Shown here piece after piece: positions 41,396 through 41,519 of a stretch of 41,519 nucleotides of DNA; the stretch's first letter is position 1, and each line of letters begins with the position of its first letter. Below the pieces are notes generated by a model that was not told the DNA's origin, searched no databases, and saw only the letters and a list, made by a program, of their open reading frames with translations. The position numbers and the translations under genes are program-made. The stretch covers positions 1 through 41,519 of the forward strand of contig CAZKWC010000026.1 of the NCBI GenBank assembly GCA_964556425.1, written 5' to 3'. The DNA comes from JALQUL01 sp964556425 (GTDB taxonomy: Bacteria > Pseudomonadota > Gammaproteobacteria > Burkholderiales > Burkholderiaceae_C).

Positions 41396-41519
41396 ATGTC
41401 TTCACAACCAAACGACACCATTTCTCAATTACTACAAGCGCGAGGCAAAATGGCCTTAAATAGCCAAGATGTAGTAACTTCCCCTTGCCTCTCGATTTGC
41501 ACCATGGATGAAGAAACCA
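41396..41519 (+). CDS. DUF1289 domain protein, 3' end beyond window
   Basis: Only 41 codons are visible. After about thirty polar residues the text SPCLSICTMDEET matches the beginning of the DUF1289 motif (SPC-S-C-MD), a small cysteine-rich family of unknown function, often co-located with priA/hemE-type genes or with oxidoreductases. The start ATG follows CATA and has no clear ribosome site. The gene is cut by the end of the window. Confidence 0.75.
   Translation, partial: MSSQPNDTISQLLQARGKMALNSQDVVTSPCLSICTMDEET

Noticed and set aside
1..41519. CRISPR arrays, insertion sequences, tRNA genes, phage genes
   Set aside because: Intergenic regions were read on both strands; no spaced direct repeats, transposase or integrase text, or tRNA-like T-loops were seen.

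Overview
The window looks like chromosomal DNA of a betaproteobacterium, most likely Burkholderiales, with AT-leaning coding sequence (I estimate 40-45% GC by eye, not counted). The case rests on the gene set: burkholderial-type TldD, argB next to slmA, type III pantothenate kinase (coaX), a non-symbiotic NodI/NodJ-type exporter, IcmF, and hemE upstream of priA. I see no phage, insertion sequence, integrase, CRISPR array, rRNA or tRNA. Three runs of exactly 100 N (4202-4301, 13984-14083, 26297-26396) are scaffolding placeholders. One of them is false, because the same 55 bases flank it on both sides.

Layout. 1-2250: threonine degradation operon kbl-tdh (minus strand). 2579-4661: LysM/BON protein Kbp and protease TldD. 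4743-6072: DAHP synthase aroG behind a transcription attenuator with an aromatic leader peptide. 6171-8677: MCE/Mla-type lipid transport cluster (permease, MCE protein, lipoprotein) without an ATPase. 8796-12692: WecA-type sugar-phosphate transferase, argB, slmA and an FAH-family hydrolase. 12689-15436 (minus): a CtlX remnant, NodJ- and NodI-type ABC exporter genes, and coaX. 15908-18309: CqsS-like membrane histidine kinase and an unusual response regulator. 18370-19491 (minus): persulfide dioxygenase-rhodanese fusion. 19884-23195: IcmF, with a perfect 22-bp palindrome upstream. 23246-25791 (minus): TehA-type transporter, HAD dehalogenase and L,D-transpeptidase-fold protein. 25941-34524: RutR-like regulator, small lipoprotein and a reductive pyrimidine degradation operon (preT-preA-transporter-hydantoinase-amidase). 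34635-37011: CoA-transferase pair and an alpha/beta hydrolase. 37428-41519: hemE, priA and the start of a DUF1289 gene.

How the genes fit together. The RutR-like TetR regulator, two ACCA-NN-TGGT palindromes upstream of preT and a degenerate third copy upstream of the NCS1 transporter suggest a small self-contained regulon for uptake and degradation of uracil or thymine. The aroG leader reads F-Y-F-Y-F-W-F, followed by mutually exclusive hairpins. This is the classic design of ribosome-mediated attenuation, here apparently sensing all three aromatic amino acids ahead of the first step of the shikimate pathway. The kinase/regulator pair has the CqsS/LqsS plan of alpha-hydroxyketone signalling, but no autoinducer synthase gene lies beside it.

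The strongest candidates for something little described are the aromatic attenuator, the RutR-like operator set, the CqsS-like two-component pair, the IcmF palindrome and the MCE cluster without an ATPase.
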